Source: an uncultured Alphaproteobacteria bacterium (GTDB taxonomy: Bacteria > Pseudomonadota > Alphaproteobacteria > RF32 > CAG-239). From it: a stretch of DNA of 44,391 nucleotides. The notes beneath the pieces were generated by a model that saw only the letters and a list, made by a program, of their open reading frames with translations, was not told the origin of the DNA and searched no databases. A program made the position numbers and the translations under genes. Where the stretch lies: NCBI GenBank assembly GCA_944393725.1, contig CALYBC010000002.1, positions 1-44,391 on the forward strand, given 5' to 3'. Positions 23,730-32,314 of this stretch are shown piece by piece; position 1 is the stretch's first letter; every line of letters starts with the position of its first letter.

Positions 23730-24068
23730 ATGGCTCAGGTTACTATCACCATTAATTCAAGAGAATATGCGATTGCTTGCGAAGATGGTCAAGAATTGCG
23801 AATCCTGCAGCTGTCAAGAATCCTTGATGAAAAAGCAAAATTACTGACCGATGGCAGTACTCAGGTAAGTGAAAACATGCTCCTTACCATGATTGCTCTC
23901 CTGTTGGCCGACGAACTTTCCGAACTACAAAAAAATAAGCCGCAAAATAGTGATATTACCGTCCAAAACTGTCCGGATTTGACCAAATTAGACACTGATT
24001 TGGCTGATAAAATAAAAAGTTTAAATGCGGCGATTAAAACGCTTGCAAACGAAATTAATTTGTTATAG
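23730..24068 (+). CDS. zapA: Cell division protein ZapA
   Basis: ZapA bundles FtsZ filaments at the division site. The start ATG 23730 (MAQVTITINSREYAIACEDGQE) has GAGG nine bases upstream; the longer frame from 23715 adds a non-conserved MRFCN and is rejected. The N-terminal beta strands and globular head are followed by a helix, SENMLLTMIALLLADELSEL, and a C-terminal coiled coil. Its 112 residues are typical. The 6S RNA gene follows directly, the common alphaproteobacterial arrangement. Confidence 0.92.
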   Translation: MAQVTITINSREYAIACEDGQELRILQLSRILDEKAKLLTDGSTQVSENMLLTMIALLLADELSELQKNKPQNSDITVQNCPDLTKLDTDLADKIKSLNAAIKTLANEINLL

Positions 24069-24090
24069 CATTACTGCATAGAAGGTTTTT

Positions 24091-24244
24091 AGAGACTGCG
24101 TAGTTCGTAGATTAGCAGGTCTTCCGAGCCAACATTATTTTTTAGGGAGCTGTCGCTGAATAAATCGTGGTTTATTTATATGGTGCCCACTTATTGACCC
24201 GCGGTTCGTTTCAAGAATGTATTATACGGCTAAACGGTTTCTCT
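24091..24244 (+). ncRNA. ssrS: 6S RNA
   Basis: 6S RNA binds the housekeeping RNA polymerase holoenzyme and damps transcription in stationary phase. The segments TCTTCCGAGCCAACA (about 24120-24134) and GGGAGCTGTCGC (24145-24156) match the conserved alphaproteobacterial 6S sequence. So does the TGGTGCCCAC (24181-24190) on the returning arm. AGAGA (24091) pairs with TCTCT (24240) at the ends; the precise 5' and 3' ends are estimated. Placement after zapA supports the call. Confidence 0.88.
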
Positions 24245-24260
24245 TAAATCTTTATGGTTT

Positions 24261-24290
24261 GAAAACTCCGCTCTCTTAAGCGGAGTTTTC
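24261..24290 (+). terminator. Terminator after 6S RNA
   Basis: GAAAACTCCGC (24261-24271) pairs with GCGGAGTTTTC (24280-24290) around an 8-base loop. The T-run is part of the stem. It separates zapA-ssrS from ymdB. Confidence 0.8.
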
Positions 24291-24316
24291 TCAGTTATAA
24301 AAAGGAAATTTGTAAA

Positions 24317-25105
24317 TTGAAAATATTGTACCTAGGCGACATTGTTGCAAAAGCCGGTCGTGAGGCGGTGAGAAATAATGTTAAAAACCTTAAAGAAATA
24401 TACGACTTCGACGCATTAATCGTAAATGCCGATAATGCCGCTCATGGTTTTGGTTGCACGCCTAAAATCTGCAACCTTTTGTTTGAAGCCGGAGTATCAG
24501 CCATAGTAACAGGCGATCATGTCTGGAACCAAAAAGATATAATTCCATACCTTGATGAAAACAAAAAAATCGTCAGACCGCTTAATTACAGTTCTAATCT
24601 GGCCGGCAGCGGCTATCGCGAAATTCCGCTAGATAACGGAAAAAAATTGTTGGTAATCGAAGTGGTCGGAAGAGTTTTTATGGAGGCTGTGGATTGCCCG
24701 TTGCAAGCAATTGATAAAGTATTGGAAAATTATACTTTAGGTAAAAATATTGCTGCCATCTTCGTCGATATTCACGCCGAAGCTACCGCAGAAAAACAAG
24801 CTCTTGCACATTATCTTGACGGCAGAGTGTCTGCGGTTATCGGATCTCATACTCATGTGCCGACAAATGATGCAACCGTTTTACCCAAAGGAACCGCTTT
24901 TCAGACCGATGCCGGAATGTGTGGTGATTATAGCGGAGTTATCGGCTTTGATATTCAGGCTCCAATCGAAAGATTGAAAGACAAATTCTCTCCCAGAAAA
25001 TTAGAGCCTTGCTCCGGAAAAGCAACCTTGTGCGGTGCACTCATTACGATTGATGATAATTCCGGTCTGGCAAGCAAAATCGAAGCAATAAAATTTATTC
25101 CGTAA
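24317..25105 (+). CDS. ymdB: YmdB-family metallophosphoesterase
   Basis: YmdB proteins (TIGR00282 type) are dimetal phosphodiesterases; the Bacillus member hydrolyses cyclic nucleotides and affects motility and biofilm choices. Metal-binding segments are MKILYLGDIVAKAGR (Asp8), VNADNAAHGFGCT, GDHVWNQ, VDIHAEATAEKQA and SHTHVPTND. The GTAFQTDAGMCG loop is also typical. Start is TTG 24317, with AAAGGAAA upstream. Its 3' end overlaps the convergent J-domain gene by 11 bases. In this neighbourhood, between cell-division and flagellar genes, a signalling role is tempting but unproven. Confidence 0.92.
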   Translation: MKILYLGDIVAKAGREAVRNNVKNLKEIYDFDALIVNADNAAHGFGCTPKICNLLFEAGVSAIVTGDHVWNQKDIIPYLDENKKIVRPLNYSSNLAGSGYREIPLDNGKKLLVIEVVGRVFMEAVDCPLQAIDKVLENYTLGKNIAAIFVDIHAEATAEKQALAHYLDGRVSAVIGSHTHVPTNDATVLPKGTAFQTDAGMCGDYSGVIGFDIQAPIERLKDKFSPRKLEPCSGKATLCGALITIDDNSGLASKIEAIKFIP

Positions 25106-26231
25106 TTGCACTGCCGAAAGGAATGTCCTTGCCTATACCTTGTTTGATATCGGCAAAATAAACAAAACCTATTTCGCCGTTATCTATCATGATTCTGGCC
25201 CATACATTGTCCGGAGTATAGCCGGTTAGACGAACGGTGGTTTGTGCCGGCAGGGTCTTGATTACATCAAAATCGCTTGATGGCCCGTACATTATTTTGC
25301 TGTCTTGTGTAAGATGATATAATTGCGTGTTATCGGATTTATTTACCGGAACACTCATTATCTTGCCTACGACGACATCATCAACACTCTCCCCTTGGCC
25401 GAAATTTACTTCTTGATAGTAGTTAATCTCTTTTTTAGAAGCAAAAATATTCCACAATTCGGATTCACTCAGATTCATATATTTATCGGCACCGGAAAAT
25501 ATAATTGCCACGGCAGCCATAGCCGGAACTATCAGCTGTCCGGCTTTGAGCGAAGTTATTTTCCAGGCTTTGGGAGCAGATACTTTTATATTTTGCAGGC
25601 TTATAAATTTATCTATTAAAGCTTTATCTTCGCCGCTAAACATTAGACCGGCCTGTAATCCGCATTTTACCGATGATGCCTGTTGTTTATCGCGAGCGTA
25701 CACTATCATGTTATGAATTAGGGCTTTCTTACTCTCACTCTCATTAAGCGGATGCTTAAAATTATTTTTTATTGCTTTGATATTTTGCAAAAAGGCTTTA
25801 GGATGCCACCATCCGCAAAGCCAATTTAAGGCTGCGTTCTTGGCTGTTTTAGAAAAAGCCGAACTTTCTTTGCTGATGGCGTGATGTTGGGATATTTTGT
25901 AACCCGAAAACCAGCTCCTAACCGAAAAGAGATTTAAAACTCTTATTCTTACTCCGTCTCCGTCATCTTGAAATATCGTCATACTTTCTATGTCAGGATA
26001 ATTTTCTTTGCCATAAACCAGAGAAAGCAAATCGTAACGCAAACGCGACTGCTCATCGCTTAATACATCGTATGCTATCGAGATTTTTTGGAACATATCA
26101 GTTGCCGAAGCATCTTTATTATAGTCAGGGTGCCAAACTTTGGCCAAATCACGATATGCCCGCTTGATGGTTTCGGCATCCGCATCGGCTGATACTCCTA
26201 GTGTTTTATAATATTCTAATGCATCTTTCAT
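25095..26231 (-). CDS. J-domain membrane protein with SH3-like C-terminus
   Basis: Residues 4-68 form a J domain with the HPD motif at 34-36 (KVWHPDYNKD), so it should stimulate a DnaK-type chaperone. A helical region follows, then one transmembrane segment at about 229-246 (LIVPAMAAVAIIFSGAD). A C-terminal beta-rich domain at about 312-370 resembles bacterial SH3 (SH3b) modules (YHLTQDSKIMYGPSSDFDVI). The topology would put the J domain in the cytoplasm and SH3b in the periplasm. It starts directly after the stop of the FliK-like gene and is the last gene of the fliF operon, so it may assist flagellar assembly or envelope quality control. Confidence 0.85.
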   Translation of the reverse strand: MKDALEYYKTLGVSADADAETIKRAYRDLAKVWHPDYNKDASATDMFQKISIAYDVLSDEQSRLRYDLLSLVYGKENYPDIESMTIFQDDGDGVRIRVLNLFSVRSWFSGYKISQHHAISKESSAFSKTAKNAALNWLCGWWHPKAFLQNIKAIKNNFKHPLNESESKKALIHNMIVYARDKQQASSVKCGLQAGLMFSGEDKALIDKFISLQNIKVSAPKAWKITSLKAGQLIVPAMAAVAIIFSGADKYMNLSESELWNIFASKKEINYYQEVNFGQGESVDDVVVGKIMSVPVNKSDNTQLYHLTQDSKIMYGPSSDFDVIKTLPAQTTVRLTGYTPDNVWARIMIDNGEIGFVYFADIKQGIGKDIPFGSAITE

Positions 26232-27710
26232 CTATACATATATCCCTTCATCCATCAAGTTTGCTTCTTCTATCTTAATGAAACCTTCTTGCTGATTTAT
26301 CTTAATGGTTCCGTTGTAGTCTGCATCATATAACGATTTCTTAAATAAATTGATAACATGAGAACAAAAATCTTCGTCTTGTTTTTGAGTGGTTCTGATT
26401 ATCAAGTCAAGTTTGCGTTGTTTTATATTAGAAAGGCCATCAAATTGAAATTCTCCGAGTTTGGAAAATCCGGTTTCAATCATGAACCTGACATCTTCTT
26501 GCTTGCTTGATTGTGATTTTTTACCGTCTTGCCCCCGCTTCTTAATCCCTATTTTTAAAGGCTTAAAAACATTACCGTCAAAAAAAGGCATCTCGACTAT
26601 TTTCCAATTTGCGGTTTCGCGGTATGAGGAGTTGATAAAACGCGTAATATCCTCAACGGCTTTTTCTTTTACCGCCGGCGGAATATTATCTAAGTCTTTT
26701 AGGTCTTTGCCTAAAAATAAATTAATATCTTTGCCGATTGCCGCTTGGTAGAAATTGTATATCTTGCTTAGCACATTACCTTGATTAATGGCTATTTTCT
26801 CTACGACCAAACTCAGCACCTCATCGTTTGCGGATATATTCTTGAGCAAATCGCCAAATTTTGGAGACTGCGACAAAATCTCTTTTATGCTCTTGATATC
26901 TCGGGGCAGTTCTATATTTTTGGCAAGCTCTCGTAAAAATTTATCACCACCGCTAAACGGCGGAATAAATTTTAGTCCGTCAATATGCAATAATATCTTT
27001 TCATGAACCGGAATATTTACCTTGGTGGTAAAAAAAGTTTCGCCAAATATGGTTTTTATTTTGGTTACATCGTTAAAATTGGCAATAACTTCCCCTTTAA
27101 TATTCAGCCCTTGCAACTTGTTTAGTGCCGCCGTAATTTTATCTTGAATATTGCCTAAACTCTCAGACTGTGAATTTGGTATTTTAAAAATATTTTCCAA
27201 TATTTTTACAAAAGCCGCATCATCTGCCGTATCCGCACCGGACATACTGACTTTTAGGCTTGGCAAAATATCGGCAATTTGTGATTTAAGCTGTTTAACA
27301 ACATCACTGTCAGGAAAAGTTGTTTTGATAAATTTCTCCAAATTCAACGGTTCGACTTCGGGCTTATTAACTGTTGGTTCATGACTGATAATTATATCTT
27401 TAGACGGCTTAAGCGAAGTTTCTTTAACCGGATAAAGCATCGCGCCCTGTCCGATTTTTACCGTTATATTTTCCGCCCCTTGCGACAGCATTCCTCCTTT
27501 GATTACAATATTAACGGCTTTGTCACCTATGTGCAATACGGCTTGAGCCAACCCTTTATTAAGACTTATAACCTCTAAATCCGCAACTTCTGTATTTTGT
27601 AAAATTTTTAGAAGCTCCGGCGTGATATTTTGGATTTGCAAACCCTGCTGACCTTCGGAAAGTGATGGCTGCAGTCCCGATAACAAAGGTGGTATAATAT
27701 TTTCACTCAT
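26232..27710 (-). CDS. FliK-like protein in the fliF operon, 492 aa
   Basis: The protein has no signal peptide or membrane helix. Residues 1-100 begin with a Gln/Leu-rich stretch and a small beta domain (VAVLHIGDKAVNIVIKGG-like). The middle is helical. The C-terminal region (about 365-485) has a W...LP...G pattern, with DVRFMIETGFSKLGEFQFDG and later INLFKKSLYDADYNG. It resembles the C-terminal hook domain of some FliK/hook-length proteins, where a LGxxxFxG strand pair is followed by a helix. It overlaps flhG by four bases and abuts the J-domain gene. A canonical fliK already lies at 38827-40359, so this would be a second, divergent member. Moderate confidence for a flagellar role, low for FliK homology. 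Confidence 0.7.
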   Translation of the reverse strand: MSENIIPPLLSGLQPSLSEGQQGLQIQNITPELLKILQNTEVADLEVISLNKGLAQAVLHIGDKAVNIVIKGGMLSQGAENITVKIGQGAMLYPVKETSLKPSKDIIISHEPTVNKPEVEPLNLEKFIKTTFPDSDVVKQLKSQIADILPSLKVSMSGADTADDAAFVKILENIFKIPNSQSESLGNIQDKITAALNKLQGLNIKGEVIANFNDVTKIKTIFGETFFTTKVNIPVHEKILLHIDGLKFIPPFSGGDKFLRELAKNIELPRDIKSIKEILSQSPKFGDLLKNISANDEVLSLVVEKIAINQGNVLSKIYNFYQAAIGKDINLFLGKDLKDLDNIPPAVKEKAVEDITRFINSSYRETANWKIVEMPFFDGNVFKPLKIGIKKRGQDGKKSQSSKQEDVRFMIETGFSKLGEFQFDGLSNIKQRKLDLIIRTTQKQDEDFCSHVINLFKKSLYDADYNGTIKINQQEGFIKIEEANLMDEGIYV

Positions 27711-28504
27711 GCAATAATTATCCTTTGAGCTATGGCTAATATGTCTTGCGAGGCTTCGGAATTGGGATATCTGTTTATTATTGTTGATTGGTTGCGTATA
27801 GAATCCCTAACTCTGGTATCTTGTCTGATTACCCCCAACAATAACGGTGCCGCAGGCAAAAATTCGCGGCAGGCTTTTTCCATAATATCATAAGTTCGCA
27901 AGCCGGCACTAATATTATTTACCTGATTGATGACAAGATTTATTTTTAATTTTGGATAGCGAGAGGCCAATATCTTGATGAGCCCGTAATTATCGGTCAT
28001 TGACTGCGGAGCATCGGTACAAATTACTATTATGTTTTGCGACATGCCGGATAACACCTTAGAGGTATCTGATATTCCGGCGCGCATATCCAAAATAACT
28101 TTATCGTAGTTTTGCGCAATAATGGCCAAATCATCTCCCAATATTTGCAATCTGCCGATTGACATCATGGATAAACCGGAGGAACCTGAGTTAGAAGTTA
28201 TTATAGAAAAACGCCCTTTATCGTAATCGTGAATTATTTGATTGAGGCTGCGATTGCCGAAAATTACCGCATTTAAATCATTTACTTCATCAAGGCCTAA
28301 TTGCACCTTGGTATTGCTTAAACCGCTGTCTCCGTCAAATAACAATACTTTTTGCTTAAACATACTCAAAGCCTGAGCCAAATTAACCGCGAACCAGGTC
28401 TTGCCGCAACCTCTGGTTCCGGAGGTTACCGCAATCATATTTTTGCCTTTTAGCACCTCGGCTTCTTCGGCTAAAATTGATGACGGCTTGGTTGAAAACT
28501 GCAT
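27707..28504 (-). CDS. flhG: FlhG/FleN-type MinD-family ATPase
   Basis: MinD/ParA-family proteins of this group set flagellar number and placement. The P-loop is TSGTRGCGKTW (27-37), followed by LLFDGDSGLSNTKVQLGLDE, the counterpart of the DADxGLAN motif, and VILDMRAGISDT (Walker B). In canonical members the loop is SGKGGVGKT; here the signature lysine position is Thr and is followed by Arg. That loss may change dimerisation or ATP turnover. No flhF gene is seen, although flhF usually lies between flhA and flhG. It starts 3 bases after flhA. Confidence 0.88.
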   Translation of the reverse strand: MQFSTKPSSILAEEAEVLKGKNMIAVTSGTRGCGKTWFAVNLAQALSMFKQKVLLFDGDSGLSNTKVQLGLDEVNDLNAVIFGNRSLNQIIHDYDKGRFSIITSNSGSSGLSMMSIGRLQILGDDLAIIAQNYDKVILDMRAGISDTSKVLSGMSQNIIVICTDAPQSMTDNYGLIKILASRYPKLKINLVINQVNNISAGLRTYDIMEKACREFLPAAPLLLGVIRQDTRVRDSIRNQSTIINRYPNSEASQDILAIAQRIIIA

Positions 28505-28507
28505 TGC

Positions 28508-30619
28508 TTATATTTGACCTACGGTTTTGATTTTGGCTTTGGGATGAATTTCGTTTTGAGACATTACAACACTAAGAGGTCTGAATCTCTCAACAATAGA
28601 ACGAACAAAAGGTCTGATGTTGGGGCTGGTCAATAAAACCGGAGACTCTCCTTTGGCGGCCAAATCCTCCATGACATTCCTAACCTTGCTTATGAATGCT
28701 TGCAAGGTACTCGGAGACATAGCCAACTGTTTGTCATCTCCCTCACCAACAATGGCTTGAGCAAAATTTTGCTCCCATTCGGCCGAAAGCGGGACTAACG
28801 GAATAACACCAAACTCATTGGCGTAGGCATTGGATAATTGGCGAGATAATCTGGTACGAACATGCTCGGTTATCAGCATCAAGCTGTGGGTCGAAGTAAC
28901 GGCCTCGGATATTCCTTCTAAAATGGTCGGCAAATCGCGAATCGAAACTCTTTCTTGCAGCAAGTTTTTGAGAATGCGTTGAACCGCGGCCAAACTAATC
29001 TTGTTGGGAATAAGGTCTTTAACCAATTTCTGATGCTCTTTATCCATCTCATCAAGAAGTTTTTGCGTTTCGGCGTATGATAATAATTCCGGCATATTCT
29101 CTTTAACCAACTCGGTGATATGAGTGGTAACAACCGTTGCCGGATCAACAACCGTATAGCCCCTGAACATGGCTTCTTCGCGGTATGATGGGTCTACCCA
29201 CATAGCCTTTAGGCCAAATGTCGGCTCAAAAGTGTCCTCGCCGGGAAGGTTTATCGGCTCGCCTCTTGGATCCATTACCAAAAGCTGTGTCGGTCGGAGT
29301 TCTCCTTTTCCTGACTTAACCTCTTTGATATAGATATTGTACTCGTTGGCATCTAACTGCATATTGTCTTGAATACGAATAGAAGGCATAACAAAACCCA
29401 ACTCCATAGCCAAGGCGCGACGCAAAGCTTTAATCTGATCGGTCAGCTTGCGATTGCTTTCATCGTTTATCAAAGGAAGTAAACCGTATCCGATTTCCAA
29501 TCTTATTAAATCAACCTTTAAAACATTGGCTATCGGCTCGTCGGCCATCTTGCTGATGGCTGATTGCTTTTGCTCTTGCTCCATAACCGCCTGAGCTTGG
29601 GCAAATTCTTCTTTTTGCTTTTTATCTAAATAATAAGCAGACCCACCGGTTAAACCTGCCAAAATAAAAAACGGTATGGCCGGAGTACCGGGAATCATAC
29701 CCAAGGCAACAGCCAAGGCCGCACTCATACCCAAAGCTTTGGGATAATTGGCAAGTTGTTCAAACAAAACTTTGTCTGTTGATTCGGTCATACCGGCTTT
29801 AGACACCAAGATACCGGCAGCAACCGAAACAATTAATGCCGGAACCTGACTTACCAGCCCGTCACCAACCGTCAATCTGGTGTATGTTTCTCCGGCTGCA
29901 GAAAAACTCATGTCATTTTGTACCATTCCGATGATGATACCGGCAACAATATTAATAAAAGTTATTAAAAGTCCGGCTATGGCATCACCGCGAACAAACT
30001 TTGAGGCACCGTCCATGGCTCCGTAAAATGAGCTTTCTTTAGATAAATCCTCTCTCCTTTTTTTGGCCTCTTCTTCATCTATCAAGCCTGATGATAAATC
30101 GGCGTCAATCGCCATTTGTTTACCAGGCATGGCATCCAAGGCAAATCTGGCGGCAACTTCCGCAATACGACCGGAACCTTTGGTGATGACTACAAAGTTT
30201 ACCAATACCAATATAGCAAAAACAATAACCCCGATAACAAAGTTGTTGCCCATAATAAAGCCGCCAAAAGCCTTAATTACCTCACCGGCGGCATCGGGCC
30301 CTAAATATCCTTGCGACAAAATCAAACGCGTCGAGGCTAAGTTTAGAGCAAGCCTGTACATAGTGGTAATTAACAAAACCAGCGGAAAGGCACTAAACTC
30401 AATGGGCTTTTCAATGAAAATTGCCATCATCAAAACAACACAGGACATGGTTATCGAAAGTGCCAAACAAATATCCAAAAGCCAGGTCGGCAAAGGCATT
30501 ATCAAAATAACCAACATCAGAATAATAGATACGGCAAAAAGCAAATCTCCGCGTTTGGCCGAGCCTAAAAACATGTCCTTAAAAGAACTTCTCAAATTGT
30601 TTGTCTTTGCTTTTGCCAT
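28508..30619 (-). CDS. flhA: Flagellar export gate protein FlhA
   Basis: FlhA is the large membrane component of the flagellar type III export gate. Residues 25 to about 330 contain eight predicted membrane helices. The conserved FHIPEP-family cytoplasmic loop MPGKQMAIDADLSSGLIDEEEAKKRR is present in part near 160. The C-terminal soluble domain follows (LIRLEIGYGLLPLI; GYTVVDPATVVTTHI). The length of 703 is typical. It lies 9 bases after flbD and 3 before flhG in the fliF operon. Confidence 0.97.
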   Translation of the reverse strand: MAKAKTNNLRSSFKDMFLGSAKRGDLLFAVSIILMLVILIMPLPTWLLDICLALSITMSCVVLMMAIFIEKPIEFSAFPLVLLITTMYRLALNLASTRLILSQGYLGPDAAGEVIKAFGGFIMGNNFVIGVIVFAILVLVNFVVITKGSGRIAEVAARFALDAMPGKQMAIDADLSSGLIDEEEAKKRREDLSKESSFYGAMDGASKFVRGDAIAGLLITFINIVAGIIIGMVQNDMSFSAAGETYTRLTVGDGLVSQVPALIVSVAAGILVSKAGMTESTDKVLFEQLANYPKALGMSAALAVALGMIPGTPAIPFFILAGLTGGSAYYLDKKQKEEFAQAQAVMEQEQKQSAISKMADEPIANVLKVDLIRLEIGYGLLPLINDESNRKLTDQIKALRRALAMELGFVMPSIRIQDNMQLDANEYNIYIKEVKSGKGELRPTQLLVMDPRGEPINLPGEDTFEPTFGLKAMWVDPSYREEAMFRGYTVVDPATVVTTHITELVKENMPELLSYAETQKLLDEMDKEHQKLVKDLIPNKISLAAVQRILKNLLQERVSIRDLPTILEGISEAVTSTHSLMLITEHVRTRLSRQLSNAYANEFGVIPLVPLSAEWEQNFAQAIVGEGDDKQLAMSPSTLQAFISKVRNVMEDLAAKGESPVLLTSPNIRPFVRSIVERFRPLSVVMSQNEIHPKAKIKTVGQI

Positions 30620-30628
30620 TTGTGCAAA

Positions 30629-31945
30629 TTACCCCTGACTTGAAGGTATATTAAAACCTTCTTCCTGATATTGCTTTAGTTTGTTACGCAATGTGCGAAT
30701 CGAAATACCTAATATTGTTGCAGCCGTAGAACGGTTCCATGAAGTACTCTCCATGGTATCCAAAATAAGTTTGCGCTCAACTTCGGCTACCGTCTTTCCG
30801 ACCGGAGATATTACTTCTTTGGCGGATGATTTTTCTTTTATCGCGGTCTTGTCTTGCAACATGATTGCCACTTCATCTATTTCATCGCCGGTTGCCAATA
30901 ACACTGCTCGGTGCATGGTATTTTCAAGTTCTCTGACATTGCCTGGCCATAAGTAATTTAACAGCATTTCTTCGGCCTTTTTAGATAAATCCTTCATCGG
31001 CAGTTCGTTAAGCTCAGAATATTTTTTGATAAAATGCTTGGCCAAAACTATGATGTCACCGGGACGATCTTTTAAATCCGGAATGTTTATATTAATAACA
31101 TTCAAGCGATAGTACAAATCCTGACGGAATGTTCCGTTGGCCACACATTCTTCCAAATTGCGGTTGGAAGTCGCTATAATTCTGGTATTGACCTTAATCG
31201 GTGCTTTGCCGCCCAAGCGATCAATTTCTTTCTCTTGAATGGCACGAAGTAATTTAGCTTGCAAGCCGATATTCATTTCTGAAATTTCATCTAACAACAA
31301 TGTGCCCTCCGAAGCTTCTTCAAATTTACCGATGCGACGAGCCACCGCTCCGGTAAAAGCTCCTTTTTCATAGCCAAAAAGTTCTGATTCCAGTAAGGCT
31401 TCGGGTATAGCGGCACAGTTTACGGCCACAAAGCGGTTGTTGCTTCTTTTGGAATTGTCGTGAATGAATCTGGAAAATATTTCTTTACCGGTTCCTGACG
31501 AGCCGGTCAAAAGCACACTGGCCTCCGATGGGGCGATTTGCTTAGCAATTTTTAAAATTGCTTCGGTTTTTTTATCACCATATATGAGAGCATGATTTTC
31601 TCGGGTCGCCGCAGCTAAAACCGCACCGATTAACTCCGGATCGGGTGGAAGCGGAATGTATTCTTTGGCTCCGGCTTTAATGGCCTTAACGGCCAAAGAT
31701 GTATCGTTAGCGACACCGCAAGCAACTACCAAAACATTAATACGGGATGTTTCAAGAGATGATATTAATTTATGGACATCTAAGGTAACATCCACCATCA
31801 CCAACTCTACCGTCTTGCCGGAACGCAATATATCCAGTGCCTTTTCGACACTGTCGGCTAAAGACACCTGTCCGCCCTTGGATACTGCTATCTTGCTGGC
31901 GGCTCCAATCTGCCCGTTTAGTGTTCCGACAATAAGAATTTCCAT
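30629..31945 (-). CDS. flbD: Sigma-54 flagellar transcription activator FlbD
   Basis: A three-domain sigma-54 enhancer-binding protein. The N-terminal receiver-like domain (1 to about 110) lacks the acidic pocket (ILIVGTLNG instead of xxVVDDD) and the conserved Lys (YIPLP). So phosphorylation control is unlikely, as known for Caulobacter FlbD. The AAA+ domain has Walker A GSSGTGKE at 148-155, GAFTGA (195-200) for sigma-54 contact, and LLLDEISEM as Walker B. The C-terminal Fis-type helix-turn-helix reads WNRSTAATILGISIRTLRNKL. It should activate the sigma-54 promoter upstream of fliK. It sits between fliN and flhA, the Caulobacter order. Confidence 0.95.
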   Translation of the reverse strand: MEILIVGTLNGQIGAASKIAVSKGGQVSLADSVEKALDILRSGKTVELVMVDVTLDVHKLISSLETSRINVLVVACGVANDTSLAVKAIKAGAKEYIPLPPDPELIGAVLAAATRENHALIYGDKKTEAILKIAKQIAPSEASVLLTGSSGTGKEIFSRFIHDNSKRSNNRFVAVNCAAIPEALLESELFGYEKGAFTGAVARRIGKFEEASEGTLLLDEISEMNIGLQAKLLRAIQEKEIDRLGGKAPIKVNTRIIATSNRNLEECVANGTFRQDLYYRLNVININIPDLKDRPGDIIVLAKHFIKKYSELNELPMKDLSKKAEEMLLNYLWPGNVRELENTMHRAVLLATGDEIDEVAIMLQDKTAIKEKSSAKEVISPVGKTVAEVERKLILDTMESTSWNRSTAATILGISIRTLRNKLKQYQEEGFNIPSSQG

Positions 31946-31957
31946 TATCCATAATTC

Positions 31958-32314
31958 CTATTTGTTGGGAGCTTTGACTATTTCGGTCATGGTTATACCG
32001 AGCTTATCATCAACAACAACAACCTCTCCTCTGGCAACCAAACTATTGTTGACATAAATGTCTATGGCCTCACCTACTTTGCGATCAAGCTCGATTATAG
32101 CGCCTTTGCTGAGTTTCATTAATTGGCTTACCTTCATACTGGTCTTGCCTAAAACCGCAGAAACTTTTACCGGTATGTTATAAACCGCCTCTAAATCAGA
32201 CGCCGATGACGGAATATCAAAATCTTCCATGCCGACATCTTTGCGTAAAATCGGCTCCTCATCAAGAACTCGCGATTCACTCATTTCATCTAATTCTAAA
32301 TTTTTATTCTCCAT
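31958..32314 (-). CDS. fliN: Flagellar motor switch protein FliN
   Basis: FliN forms the lower part of the C-ring, which switches rotation. After an acidic N-terminus (1 to about 40), residues 42-115 form the SpoA domain: YNIPVKVSAVLGKTSMKV, LMKLSKGAIIELDR, VGEAIDIYVNNSLVARGEVVVVDDKLGI (in parts). Its 118 residues are normal. Its 5' end overlaps the end of fliH by 11 bases. A FliM gene is not present in this operon. Confidence 0.96.
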   Translation of the reverse strand: MENKNLELDEMSESRVLDEEPILRKDVGMEDFDIPSSASDLEAVYNIPVKVSAVLGKTSMKVSQLMKLSKGAIIELDRKVGEAIDIYVNNSLVARGEVVVVDDKLGITMTEIVKAPNK

